Shown here in pieces: positions 1 through 6,552 of a stretch of 7,311 nucleotides of DNA (the stretch's first letter is position 1; each line of letters opens with the position of its first letter). The notes below the pieces were generated by a model. The model was not told the origin of the DNA. It saw nothing but the letters and a program-made list of their open reading frames with translations, and did no database searches. The stretch is from assembly GCA_013361595.1 (NCBI GenBank), contig JABFXT010000596.1, positions 1 through 7,311 of the forward strand, written 5' to 3'. The DNA comes from Nocardia sp. (GTDB taxonomy: Bacteria > Actinomycetota > Actinomycetes > Mycobacteriales > Mycobacteriaceae). The position numbers and the translations under genes are program-made.

Positions 1-2403
1 ACCGCCGTATGGGCGGTCGCGAAAACCGGCGCCGCCTTCGTGCAGGTCGACCCCGCTCATCCGCGTGACCGGATCGCGCGAATTCTTACCGATTCCGGTG
101 CCGCCACCGGGTTGGCATCGGCCACCTGCCGAGACCGGCTGCCGGCGAACGTCGAATGGCTCGTCCTCGACCGGCCCGGCTTCGCCGCGCAGGCGTCGTC
201 GGCGTCCGCCGCCGCCGTCACCGATGCCGACCGCACCACGGCCCTACGGCCCGAGCACCCGGCCTACCTGGTCTACACATCGGGCTCCACCGGGACCCCC
301 AAAGGGGTGGTCGTCACCCATACCGGAATCGCGAACCTGGCCGCCGAGGAGCGGGCACGGTTCGGTCTCACCGCGACCTCGCGGGTACTCGCCGCCGCCT
401 CACCGAGCTTCGATGTCTCGATCCTCGAATGGCTCGGCGCCGCGGCCGCGGGAGCCACCGCGGTGCTCGCGCCCGCATCGGTGCTCGCGGGCGCCGAACT
501 GGCCGAAACGATCGAGGCCGGGCACGTCACCCACGCGGCTCTCACACCGACAGTCCTCGCCTCCCTGGACCCGGACACCGTCGGCACGCTGGACACGGTG
601 ATCCTCGGCGGCGAAACCTGCCCACCGGATCTGGTCGCCCGATGGACACCGGGTCGTACGGTGATCAACACCTACGGGGCCACCGAAACCACGATCATGA
701 GCTGCGCCGCCGCCGCGCTGACCACGATTCCGGACGGCCCGATGTCGATCGGTGGTCCGGTCCGTGGGTTCAGCGCCGTCGTCCTCGACCGCGGATTGCG
801 CCCCGTCCCACCGGGAGTGGTCGGCGAACTGTACCTGGCCGGGCCGGGCCTGGCCCGTGGCTACCACCGGCAACCCGCCACCACCGGAACCCGGTTCGTG
901 CCGGACCCCTATGGGCCGCCCGGGACCCGGATGTACCGCACCGGCGACCTGGTCGCCTGGACCACCGGCCGGACACTGCACTACCGCGGCCGCAACGATC
1001 TGCAGATCGAGATCGGGGGCAACCGCATCGAACCCGGCGATATCGAGGCCGCGCTGCGCAGCCGTACCGACGTCGTCCAGGCCGCCGTCACGGTCCGCAC
1101 CCGCCCTGACGGCGCCGACCAGCTCGTCGGCTATGTGGTGCTCGAACCCGGCGCCGCACTCGACACCTCCGAGCTGACCACCCACCTCGCCGCCCGGCTA
1201 CCCACCCATATGATTCCGACCGCCTTCGTCGCCCTCGACCGGATCCCGCTCACCGCCGGCGGCAAACTCGACTACCGGGCACTGCCCGTCCCGGGCCGGC
1301 CGACCGTCCCGTTCCGGCCGCCGTCCACACCGCTCGAGGCCACGGTCTGCACTGCCTTCGCCGATACGCTCGAAATCGGAAGAGCCGGTGTCGAGGACGG
1401 CTTCTTCACGCTCGGCGGCGACTCGCTGGCCGCTGCCCGGCTGGTGGTCCGACTGCGCGAATCGACCGATGTCGACATCCCGGTCCAGTGGATCTTCACC
1501 GATCCGACCCCGCGGGCCCTGGCCCGCCGCATCGAGGCCCGCCGCCGCGGCCTCGACGAACCGGAATCCGGCGACGGACTCTCGGTAATGCTCGCGCTAC
1601 GTGCCACCGGCAGCAGCCCACCGCTGTTCTGTGTGCACCCGGCCATCGGCCTGGCGTGGTGTTTCAGCGGACTCGTACAGCACCTCGACCCCGACCGTCC
1701 CGTCCACGGGTTGCAGTCCCCCGTATTCACCGAACCCGACACCGAATTCGACACCCTGGAGGAACTCGCCGCCCGCTATGTACAGGAGATCCGGTCCGTC
1801 CAGCCGCACGGTCCGTACCATCTGCTCGGTTACTCGCTCGGCGGCACCATCGCGCACGCGATCGCCGTCCGGCTCCGACAGGACGGCGAGCGCGTCGACA
1901 CACTGGCCATGATGGACACCCGGGTTGTCACCGCCGACAGCGTCCGGGCCCCCACACCTACCATCGGGAAGATGCTCGCCGAGGTCACGGGCCTTCCTGT
2001 TGCCGAGGACTCCGCCGAGCTCGCCCTCGCCGCCGTGGCCGATCCACCGGCCCGGTACGGCGGACTCGGCGCAGCCCTGACCCCGGAGCATCTCGAGGTC
2101 CTGCACCGCGATTACACCCGGCTCGTCGACCTCACCTGGACTCACCGGCCGGCGCCGTTCGACGGTGACCTGATCTACTTCAGCGCCACCCCGGGCGACG
2201 AAGACACCGGCTCCTCCCCGGCTCTCGCATGGGCCGACCACATCACGGGTCGTATTGCCGAGCACCATATTCCGGTCCGGCACGACCGGATGACCGATCC
2301 CGGCGCACTGCGCTCGATCGGACTCGTCCTCACCGAACACTTCCGCTCCGCCCTGACTCCTGCGTCGGAGACCCCGACTCCAGCAAGGGAAAACCGATCA
2401 TGA
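1..2403 (+). CDS. Nonribosomal peptide synthetase, terminal A-PCP-TE module (5' partial)
   Basis: This is the C-terminal 800 residues of an NRPS; the frame is open to base 1, so the start and any condensation domain lie upstream. The first codons already sit in adenylation motif A2 (KTGAAFVQVDP). Next come A3 (YTSGSTGTPKG, about residues 92-102), A4 (FDVS, 137-140), A5 (NTYGATE, 223-229), A7 (YRTGDL, 312-317), A8 (from R331) and A10 with catalytic Lys422 (GGKLDYRAL). The carrier domain follows, with LGGDSL and phosphopantetheine Ser475. A type I thioesterase covers about residues 520-790: GYSLGG nucleophile Ser612, Asp639 exactly 27 residues later as in surfactin thioesterase, and probable His761. 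The protein would activate one amino acid, tether it, and release the finished peptide by hydrolysis or cyclisation. By alignment to GrsA I read the ten-residue specificity code as DVLAIGTIMK: Asp235 fits an alpha-amino acid and the pocket looks hydrophobic, but I cannot name the substrate. The stop overlaps the next gene's start. Confidence 0.95.
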   Translation, partial: TAVWAVAKTGAAFVQVDPAHPRDRIARILTDSGAATGLASATCRDRLPANVEWLVLDRPGFAAQASSASAAAVTDADRTTALRPEHPAYLVYTSGSTGTPKGVVVTHTGIANLAAEERARFGLTATSRVLAAASPSFDVSILEWLGAAAAGATAVLAPASVLAGAELAETIEAGHVTHAALTPTVLASLDPDTVGTLDTVILGGETCPPDLVARWTPGRTVINTYGATETTIMSCAAAALTTIPDGPMSIGGPVRGFSAVVLDRGLRPVPPGVVGELYLAGPGLARGYHRQPATTGTRFVPDPYGPPGTRMYRTGDLVAWTTGRTLHYRGRNDLQIEIGGNRIEPGDIEAALRSRTDVVQAAVTVRTRPDGADQLVGYVVLEPGAALDTSELTTHLAARLPTHMIPTAFVALDRIPLTAGGKLDYRALPVPGRPTVPFRPPSTPLEATVCTAFADTLEIGRAGVEDGFFTLGGDSLAAARLVVRLRESTDVDIPVQWIFTDPTPRALARRIEARRRGLDEPESGDGLSVMLALRATGSSPPLFCVHPAIGLAWCFSGLVQHLDPDRPVHGLQSPVFTEPDTEFDTLEELAARYVQEIRSVQPHGPYHLLGYSLGGTIAHAIAVRLRQDGERVDTLAMMDTRVVTADSVRAPTPTIGKMLAEVTGLPVAEDSAELALAAVADPPARYGGLGAALTPEHLEVLHRDYTRLVDLTWTHRPAPFDGDLIYFSATPGDEDTGSSPALAWADHITGRIAEHHIPVRHDRMTDPGALRSIGLVLTEHFRSALTPASETPTPARENRS

Positions 2404-3062
2404 CCACCGAATCCGCTGTAGGCACCCGTTCCGGCATCGAGCCGGTCAACCTGTTCGATCCCGATCCGGTGAGCGCCGTCGCCGAACACGCGCTCGCCGC
2501 CGAACTACGACGGTGGACCACCGAGTACCTGTGCCGACCCCATCAGGATCTCGGCCGCCACGGCCCCGTCTGCCCCTATATGACCCACGCCGTCAACCAC
2601 CGGTTCCTGTGGGCCGCATTCTTGGATGGTCGCCGTTTCGAGGTGGAACGGATAGCCGCCGTCGTCGACGACCTCTACGACCTGTATCCCGTCCTGCCGC
2701 CCCAGGACTCGCCCGATTCCGGTTTCAAAGCCGTTCTCGCGGTCTTCCCCGACCTCACCGACTACGCCGGCATCGAAGCCGTGCAGCGCGAGCAGAAATC
2801 CCGGTTCGTGGAACACGGCCTGATGCTCGGCCAGTTCTACCCGGGCTGTACCGTCGCCGGGCTGCACAATCCCGACTTTCCGGCACTCGATTCGCCGCTG
2901 CCCCTGCTCGCCGTCCGCCATATGGTCCCCACCGATTTTCCCTTCCTCAAGACTCGCGCCGACTGGATAGACTCCTATTTCAGGATCTTCGCCCCGGCGA
3001 TACCCGAGTTCATCACCACCGCCATGGCGGACGAACTCGCGCACAGCGCGGACGGTGCGTAG
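2400..3062 (+). CDS. DUF6875 domain-containing protein, coupled to the NRPS gene
   Basis: A soluble protein of 220 residues with no signal peptide or membrane segment. Its ATG overlaps the NRPS stop as ATGA, so the two are very likely translationally coupled; only a weak purine run (AAGGGA, 2385-2390) precedes it, which suits coupling. I recognise the pattern of DUF6875, a family of unknown function often found beside NRPS genes. The marks are DLGRHGPVCPY (50-60), HGLMLGQFYPGC (139-150), GLHNPDFPALDSPLPLLA (154-171) and RHMVPTDFPFL (173-183). Conserved Cys58, His139 and His174 could be functional, but no known catalytic signature is visible. The assignment is from memory of the family consensus and the function is not known. 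Context suggests an accessory or tailoring role for the peptide made by the upstream synthetase. The spacing leaves no room for a separate promoter. Confidence 0.85.
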   Translation: MTTESAVGTRSGIEPVNLFDPDPVSAVAEHALAAELRRWTTEYLCRPHQDLGRHGPVCPYMTHAVNHRFLWAAFLDGRRFEVERIAAVVDDLYDLYPVLPPQDSPDSGFKAVLAVFPDLTDYAGIEAVQREQKSRFVEHGLMLGQFYPGCTVAGLHNPDFPALDSPLPLLAVRHMVPTDFPFLKTRADWIDSYFRIFAPAIPEFITTAMADELAHSADGA

Positions 3063-3159
3063 GGGATCCGATCGCGCACGGCCCGACACTCGCGAACCGC
3101 AGGTGGCTGCTCCCTCCGCTACGTGCCGGACAGCACTTCGAGACCCCGTTTCCGGTCCG

Positions 3160-3198
3160 GTCAGCGAGTGACCAGTTCGAACTGGTCACCGGACTGAC
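3160..3198. terminator. Long palindrome between convergent genes, candidate bidirectional terminator
   Basis: Bases 3168-3189 are a perfect 22-bp palindrome. As RNA it folds to a 9-bp stem (GTGACCAGT with ACTGGTCAC) and a TCGA loop. A second pair of arms, GTCAG (3160-3164) and CTGAC (3194-3198), extends the stem past a small internal loop. It lies in the last codons of the small secreted protein on the - strand and about 100 bp after the DUF6875 gene on the + strand. It could therefore end transcription from both sides. There is no T-run, which is usual for actinobacterial terminators. A regulator-binding site is the main alternative. Confidence 0.5.
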
Positions 3199-3367
3199 GG
3201 CAGAACCAGGTCTTGCCCAGCCCTTCTCCGCCGAATTTGTCCACCCCGTTCGCCACACATGCCCCCTGTGAAGGGTAGTAACCGATGGTTGTATCGGCCG
3301 CCGCGATGCCGGCCGCGCCGAAGGTGAAGGCCGCGATCATCGCCCCAGTGATCAGATGCTTCATCAT
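3161..3367 (-). CDS. Small secreted protein with two cysteines
   Basis: A protein of 68 residues (67 if the second of two adjacent ATG codons is used). It has a clear signal peptide: a Lys-His start, a hydrophobic core to about residue 21, and an AAA|D cleavage site after residue 24. The mature chain is about 44 residues and begins DTTIGYYPSQGACV. Its two cysteines, Cys37 and Cys56, could form one disulfide after export, and Trp54 and several glycines flank them. I know similar unnamed small exported proteins from Nocardia-type genomes, but I cannot give a function. No Shine-Dalgarno site precedes the start; instead a TAGACT -10 box ends 7 bases before the ATG, pointing to a leaderless mRNA. 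The gene is convergent with the NRPS operon and divergent from the DUF6802-like gene. The signal peptide makes a real gene likely despite its size. Confidence 0.75.
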   Translation of the reverse strand: MMKHLITGAMIAAFTFGAAGIAAADTTIGYYPSQGACVANGVDKFGGEGLGKTWFCRQSGDQFELVTR

Positions 3368-3374
3368 GGTGGAA

Positions 3375-3380
3375 AGTCTA
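3375..3380 (-). promoter_or_regulatory. -10 box for the small secreted protein, leaderless type
   Basis: On the - strand the hexamer TAGACT fits the actinobacterial TANNNT -10 consensus and ends 7 bases before the first ATG. Transcription would start on or next to the start codon. No -35 match is visible at the normal distance. Confidence 0.5.
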
Positions 3381-3524
3381 GAGCGGGAGGCTGCTGTTGC
3401 GCTCCTGAATTATGTTGGCCGGAAGGAGTATTCGCCGGCTGTGGGGGCCGCGCATCGAGGGTTCGCAGCTGTGCTGCCCACTGCCACCGGCTGCCCGTTC
3501 CGGCCGGAGTACGGGGCAGCGCTG

Positions 3525-3530
3525 TACTGT
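3525..3530 (+). promoter_or_regulatory. Possible -10 box for the DUF6802-like gene
   Basis: TACTGT fits TANNNT and lies in the 225-bp gap between divergent genes. It would give a leader of roughly 55 bases that includes the palindrome at 3550-3563. There is no good -35 box. An in-frame ATG at 3536 sits just 5 bases downstream, so a near-leaderless longer protein is also possible. Confidence 0.25.
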
Positions 3531-3549
3531 CGGGGATGGAAAGATGGAC

Positions 3550-3563
3550 CGGGAATATTCCCG
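3550..3563. repeat. 14-bp perfect palindrome, candidate operator
   Basis: CGGGAATATTCCCG is a perfect inverted repeat with an AT centre, unusual in this GC-rich DNA. It lies 30 bases before the DUF6802-like start codon and after the possible -10 box, a position where a dimeric repressor could act. No known regulator motif is recognised. Confidence 0.35.
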
Positions 3564-3582
3564 TGATCGACCAGTGGAGCTC

Positions 3583-3587
3583 AGGAG
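3583..3587 (+). promoter_or_regulatory. Ribosome binding site of the DUF6802-like gene
   Basis: AGGAG lies 5 bases before the ATG at 3593. This favours that start over the in-frame ATG at 3536, which has no such site. Confidence 0.65.
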
Positions 3588-3592
3588 AATCC

Positions 3593-3904
3593 ATGCCTAC
3601 ATCAGGAGAGTTCCCCGGCATCGGTATGCCGAGTTTCGACGCGTCGTCGTCGGCTATGGACGGCCTGGGTCCGGTGGAAATGGAAACACCCACCGAAGAT
3701 CTCGTCGTCGACGGTATCCTCGACACCTTCGTCACCACCGGTCCCGATTCGACGAGTGTGTGGACCGATACCGACCTCGACGGCTACGCCGACCGGCTGA
3801 GCGTGGTGGAGAACGACGGCGACTACTCGGCGTGGGAATACCACCGCAATCCGGACGGGACGGGCGACTGGCGGCAGACCGATCAGGGGAAAGTGGGGGA
3901 GTGA
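3593..3904 (+). CDS. DUF6802-like small acidic protein with a DxDxDG loop
   Basis: A protein of 103 residues, acidic, with no signal peptide or membrane segment. The N-terminal 35 residues are Gly/Pro/Ser/Met-rich and probably disordered. The rest resembles DUF6802, a family of actinobacterial proteins of unknown function. It contains DTDLDGYAD (59-67), which matches the DxDxDG calcium loop seen in EF-hand-like and dockerin-like repeats, followed by VVENDGDYSAWEYHRNPDGT (71-90). A weaker copy, DGILDTFVT (40-48), matches DGYADRLSV (63-71), so the domain looks like a degenerate tandem repeat of a strand-loop unit. Calcium binding is an inference only. The start at 3593 is chosen for its AGGAG site; an upstream ATG at 3536 would add 19 residues. 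The gene is followed by about 190 bp with no gene and no convincing terminator. Confidence 0.8.
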   Translation: MPTSGEFPGIGMPSFDASSSAMDGLGPVEMETPTEDLVVDGILDTFVTTGPDSTSVWTDTDLDGYADRLSVVENDGDYSAWEYHRNPDGTGDWRQTDQGKVGE

Positions 3905-4084
3905 ACGGGGCACCGGACACACGTGGCGGGATGGAAGCGATACCCGGGCCCGCGCGTCGAACCGGGTGGTAGTCGGCGGGGCTGCCACGTTCCGTCCCGG
4001 TGGTAACCGGAATGCGAACGTATCGACTCGGAAACGAGAACGGGGCCCGCTGGTCGGTGACACCGCGAACATGTCTCACGCACC

Positions 4085-4090
4085 TAGCGT
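4085..4090 (+). promoter_or_regulatory. -10 box of the aldo/keto reductase remnant, leaderless type
   Basis: TAGCGT fits TANNNT and ends exactly 7 bases before the ATG at 4098, the same layout as the small secreted protein gene. There is no ribosome binding site, so transcription probably starts at the ATG. This also decides the start over the upstream ATG at 4071. No -35 box is evident. Confidence 0.5.
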
Positions 4091-4097
4091 GGCCGTT

Positions 4098-4585
4098 ATG
4101 AGCATTCCCTCGATGGAACTGAACAACGGCGTGACGATCCCGGTTCTCGGGTTCGGTGTGTATCAGACGCCGCCGGACGAGACGATCGCGGCGGTCGGTG
4201 CCGCGTTGTCGACCGGCTACCGGCATATCGATGCCGCGGCCGCCTATGGCAACGAACGTGAGGTCGGCGAAGCGATCCGCCGCTCGGGGCTCTCGCGTGC
4301 GGAGGTTTTCGTGGAGACGAAGATCTGGATCACCGACTACGGCTACGACACCACCCTGCACTCGTTCACCAAGAGCGCCGGTAAGCTCGGTGTGGAGCAG
4401 ACCGCCAGGTGATCCCGAAGTCGGTCACCCCGTCGCGTATCGCGGAGAATTTCGCGGTGTTCGATTTCGAGCTCGACGCCGACCAGCTGGCGGCCATCGA
4501 CGCGCTGGACACCGGTGTGCGGGGTGGTCCCGAGCCGGAGCAGATCACGCGGGCGAATTTCGGGATCGAGAGTCCCGAACCCTGT
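4098..4585 (+). pseudogene. Aldo/keto reductase, broken by an internal deletion and stop loss
   Basis: The first part (4098-4412, 104 residues) is a typical aldo/keto reductase N-terminus of the 2,5-diketo-gluconate reductase type. It has LNNGVTIPVLGFGVYQTP, the catalytic triad members Asp45 and Tyr50 (HIDAAAAYGNE) and Lys75 (ETKIW), then GVEQ. It then hits TGA. The C-terminal part begins at once in another frame at about 4400: VIPKSVTPSRIAENF, FDFELDADQLAAIDALD and GVRGGPEPEQI. About 120 residues between these parts are absent, including the fourth catalytic residue (His) and most of the NADPH-binding barrel; the family is about 275-285 residues long. The junction lies near 4397-4405. The normal end, of the kind FGIEIPEA-stop, reads FGIESPEPC, so the stop seems mutated (TGT at 4583-4585). 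The enzyme cannot be functional as seen. The promoter looks intact, so it may still be transcribed into the hydrolase gene. An assembly error is the alternative. Confidence 0.85.
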
Positions 4586-4645
4586 TCTTCGAGTGGGCAC
4601 CCGTTGGTCTGCTGTCGGTCGACGCCTGTTTCGATGGGTTCCGAG

Positions 4646-4651
4646 AGGAGG
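4646..4651 (+). promoter_or_regulatory. Ribosome binding site of the SGNH/GDSL hydrolase
   Basis: AGGAGG, a full Shine-Dalgarno match, lies 6 bases before the ATG at 4658. It sets the start there, although the frame is open upstream to the GTG at 4409. Confidence 0.8.
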
Positions 4652-4657
4652 CCGACG

Positions 4658-5860
4658 ATGACGACGTGCGGTTCGGCGAGTGGACTGTGGAATCACCCTA
4701 TCGGTGCCGAACTCGTTCGCGGTGCCGCCGAACTGGAGCGGACCGATCGCGGGTGGCTTTCGCATCGGCTGCCCGCGGCGGCTCGTGCGCAGTGCGACGA
4801 TCCGCGGCTGGCCGCCGCGGAGGCGCAACCGTCGGGTGTGCGGCTCGTGTTCCGGACCTGCTCGACCGTGGTCGAAGTCGATCTGCTGCGGACCCGCAGT
4901 GTCCTCGTCGGAGTGCCGGATCGTCCGGACGGCACAGTGGATCTGCGGGTGGACGGCAACCTGGTCGGCAGCGCGACCACCAGCGGCGGCGATGTGGTGC
5001 GCACTGATCTGGTGTCGGGGTCGACCGAGCTACAACGCGGCCGCGTGGGCACGGTGCGTTTCACCGGATTGCCATCGCGAGAGAAGCTGATCGAGATCTG
5101 GTTGCCGCACTATGAGCGCATCGAACTCGTCGCGTTGCGTACCGACGGAGCCCTCGTGCCCGTTCCCGCCGGAGAACGCCGGGTCTGGTTGCATCACGGC
5201 AGCTCGATCAGCCAGGGCTCCAATGCCGCGAGTCCGAGTACCCCCTGGCCCGCGCTGGCCGCCGGGCTCGGCGGCGTCGAACTGGTGAATCTCGGGCTGG
5301 CCGGCAGCGCGATGCTCGACCCGTTCACCGCACGCGCGATGCGCGATACGGCGGCCGACCTCGTCAGTGTCGGTATCGGCATCAATCTGGTCAACGCCGA
5401 CATCATGCGGTTACGCGCGTTCGGCCCCGCGGTCCACGGATTTCTGGACACCGTCCGGGACGGGCATCCCGACACACCCCTGATCGTCATCGGTCCGATC
5501 CACTGTCCGATCCACGAAAACACTCCGGGCCCGGGCGCGTTCGATACGGCCGCCCTGCGTGCGGGGAAAGTCCGGTTCGTCGCGACAGGCGACCCCGCGG
5601 ACGCCGCGCGCGGCAGCCTCACCCTGTCGGTGGTTCGCGACCGGCTCGCCGAGATCGTCGAGAATCGGAAGGCCCACGACCCCCACCTGCACTACATCGA
5701 CGGCCGAGATCTCTACGGAGCCGACGACAGCGCCGAACATCCTCTGCCCGACAATCTGCACCCCGACGCCGCGACGCACGAACTGATCGGTGCTCGTTTC
5801 GCCCGCCTGGCCTTCGCGGACGATCTCGGCAACGGTGATTCCGGCTGGTTCGCTCGGTAG
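4658..5860 (+). CDS. SGNH/GDSL hydrolase family protein with N-terminal beta domain
   Basis: A cytoplasmic protein of 400 residues with no signal peptide. Residues 1 to about 170 resemble the beta-rich N-terminal domain of SsfX3-like GDSL enzymes (GAAELERTDRGWLSHRLPA, then SGVRLVFRT). The SGNH fold follows. Block I is HHGSSISQGS with catalytic Ser183, where Ser replaces the usual Asp of GDS. Block II is NLGLAGS with Gly216, block III is GIGIN with Asn243, and block V is DNLHPD with Asp365 and His368. All four SGNH residues are therefore present. The likely reaction is hydrolysis or transfer of an ester-linked acyl group; SsfX3 itself is an acyltransferase in tetracycline-type biosynthesis, so esterase or acyltransferase are both open, and the substrate is unknown. 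The start is set by AGGAGG. The frame is continuous with the aldo/keto reductase remnant upstream, so an N-terminally extended product is possible. It is convergent with the AmaP gene. Confidence 0.9.
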   Translation: MTTCGSASGLWNHPIGAELVRGAAELERTDRGWLSHRLPAAARAQCDDPRLAAAEAQPSGVRLVFRTCSTVVEVDLLRTRSVLVGVPDRPDGTVDLRVDGNLVGSATTSGGDVVRTDLVSGSTELQRGRVGTVRFTGLPSREKLIEIWLPHYERIELVALRTDGALVPVPAGERRVWLHHGSSISQGSNAASPSTPWPALAAGLGGVELVNLGLAGSAMLDPFTARAMRDTAADLVSVGIGINLVNADIMRLRAFGPAVHGFLDTVRDGHPDTPLIVIGPIHCPIHENTPGPGAFDTAALRAGKVRFVATGDPADAARGSLTLSVVRDRLAEIVENRKAHDPHLHYIDGRDLYGADDSAEHPLPDNLHPDAATHELIGARFARLAFADDLGNGDSGWFAR

Positions 5861-5895
5861 TTGTCCCGGTCCGGCACAGCGCGCGCGGGGCCGCC

Positions 5896-5925
5896 GGCGT
5901 CGGGCTCGACTCCGGTAGCCGCGCC
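5896..5925. terminator. Weak imperfect hairpin between convergent genes
   Basis: GGCG/CGCC outer arms and GGCT/AGCC inner arms form an imperfect stem in the 114-bp gap between the hydrolase and AmaP genes. Its position fits a shared terminator, but the stem is short and broken and no T-run follows. Confidence 0.2.
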
Positions 5926-5974
5926 TGGAACAGCGCCTTCGGAATCGGGTACGGCTCTGCCTCGATGGCGACGG

Positions 5975-6550
5975 TCAGCGCAGCCGGGCGGGGCGGGCCG
6001 CATCGGCGACACGCAGTTCGAGCTCCACCGCGATCTCGTCTATTTCGAGGGCGTGCCGGAGATCGGTGACGGCGTCGTCGGCGATGCGCTGACGCAGGGC
6101 GGCCATATCGGCGTCGGGTTCGGCAGTCACGACCAGGAACAGCTCGGGGGTTTCCCGGGACCCGGTCAACCACGCGGAAGCCGATCTGACACCGGGGAAT
6201 TCCTCGATATCGGCAGCGACCGGGGCCGCGGCGGTTCGCGAGGCCACGGTGGTGCGGCCGGCCGCACCGTCGGCTTCGATACGCCACGTCCGGGACGCGG
6301 GCATCCGGAAGGCCTGGGCGAACAGCCAGCGCAGGCACAGGAGTGCGAGCACTGCCGCGCCGGCGATCACGGCCACGAATACCCACGTCGGTGGGGCGGC
6401 GGTTCCCGGCACCAGCCGGGCGTCGGTGTCCACCCAGTTCAACCGGTCGAAGTGGGCGGCCAGCGCGAGGCCGCCGACAGTGGCCAGTACCGCACCGAGC
6501 ACGGCGAGCACGGCTCTGTTGGCGATCGCGGGGTGGTTGGACCGAGCCAT
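5975..6550 (-). CDS. amaP: Alkaline shock response membrane anchor protein AmaP
   Basis: A membrane protein of 191 residues with two transmembrane helices at the N-terminus (about 12-32 and 56-74), joined by a loop of about 24 residues that contains FDRLNWVDTDARL. A C-terminal cytoplasmic domain follows (about 80-191; DIEEFPGVRSASAWLTG, then ELFLVVTAEPDAD). This matches the AmaP family, which anchors Asp23/Gls24 proteins to the membrane; the role is known from Staphylococcus and inferred here. The start is placed at the ATG because AGGAG (+ strand bases 6558-6562) lies 7 bases before it. A TTG two codons earlier is too close to that site. It begins 2 bases after the DUF6286 gene ends, so the two form an operon. 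It is the last gene of the operon. The symbol follows family naming. Confidence 0.85.
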   Translation of the reverse strand: MARSNHPAIANRAVLAVLGAVLATVGGLALAAHFDRLNWVDTDARLVPGTAAPPTWVFVAVIAGAAVLALLCLRWLFAQAFRMPASRTWRIEADGAAGRTTVASRTAAAPVAADIEEFPGVRSASAWLTGSRETPELFLVVTAEPDADMAALRQRIADDAVTDLRHALEIDEIAVELELRVADAARPARLR

Positions 6551-6552
6551 CG

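Noticed and set aside
400..1185. Antisense frame of 261 residues within the NRPS
   Set aside because: It lies opposite strong adenylation motifs and has low-complexity composition typical of a shadow frame.
3356..3592. Upstream extension of the DUF6802-like frame
   Set aside because: The added residues are Cys/Arg-rich and unlike the family, and AGGAG supports the start at 3593.
3942..3967. ACCCGG/CCGGGT inverted repeat after the DUF6802-like gene
   Set aside because: It has only 6 bp of stem with a 14-base loop and no T-run, too weak to call a terminator in such GC-rich DNA.
4071..4097. Earlier ATG for the reductase
   Set aside because: It has no ribosome binding site, and the -10 box at 4085-4090 lies downstream of it; the family N-terminus starts at 4098.
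3732..4361. - strand frame of 209 residues opposite the DUF6802-like gene and reductase
   Set aside because: It crosses two recognisable + strand genes and the gap between them, with no ribosome binding site or motif.
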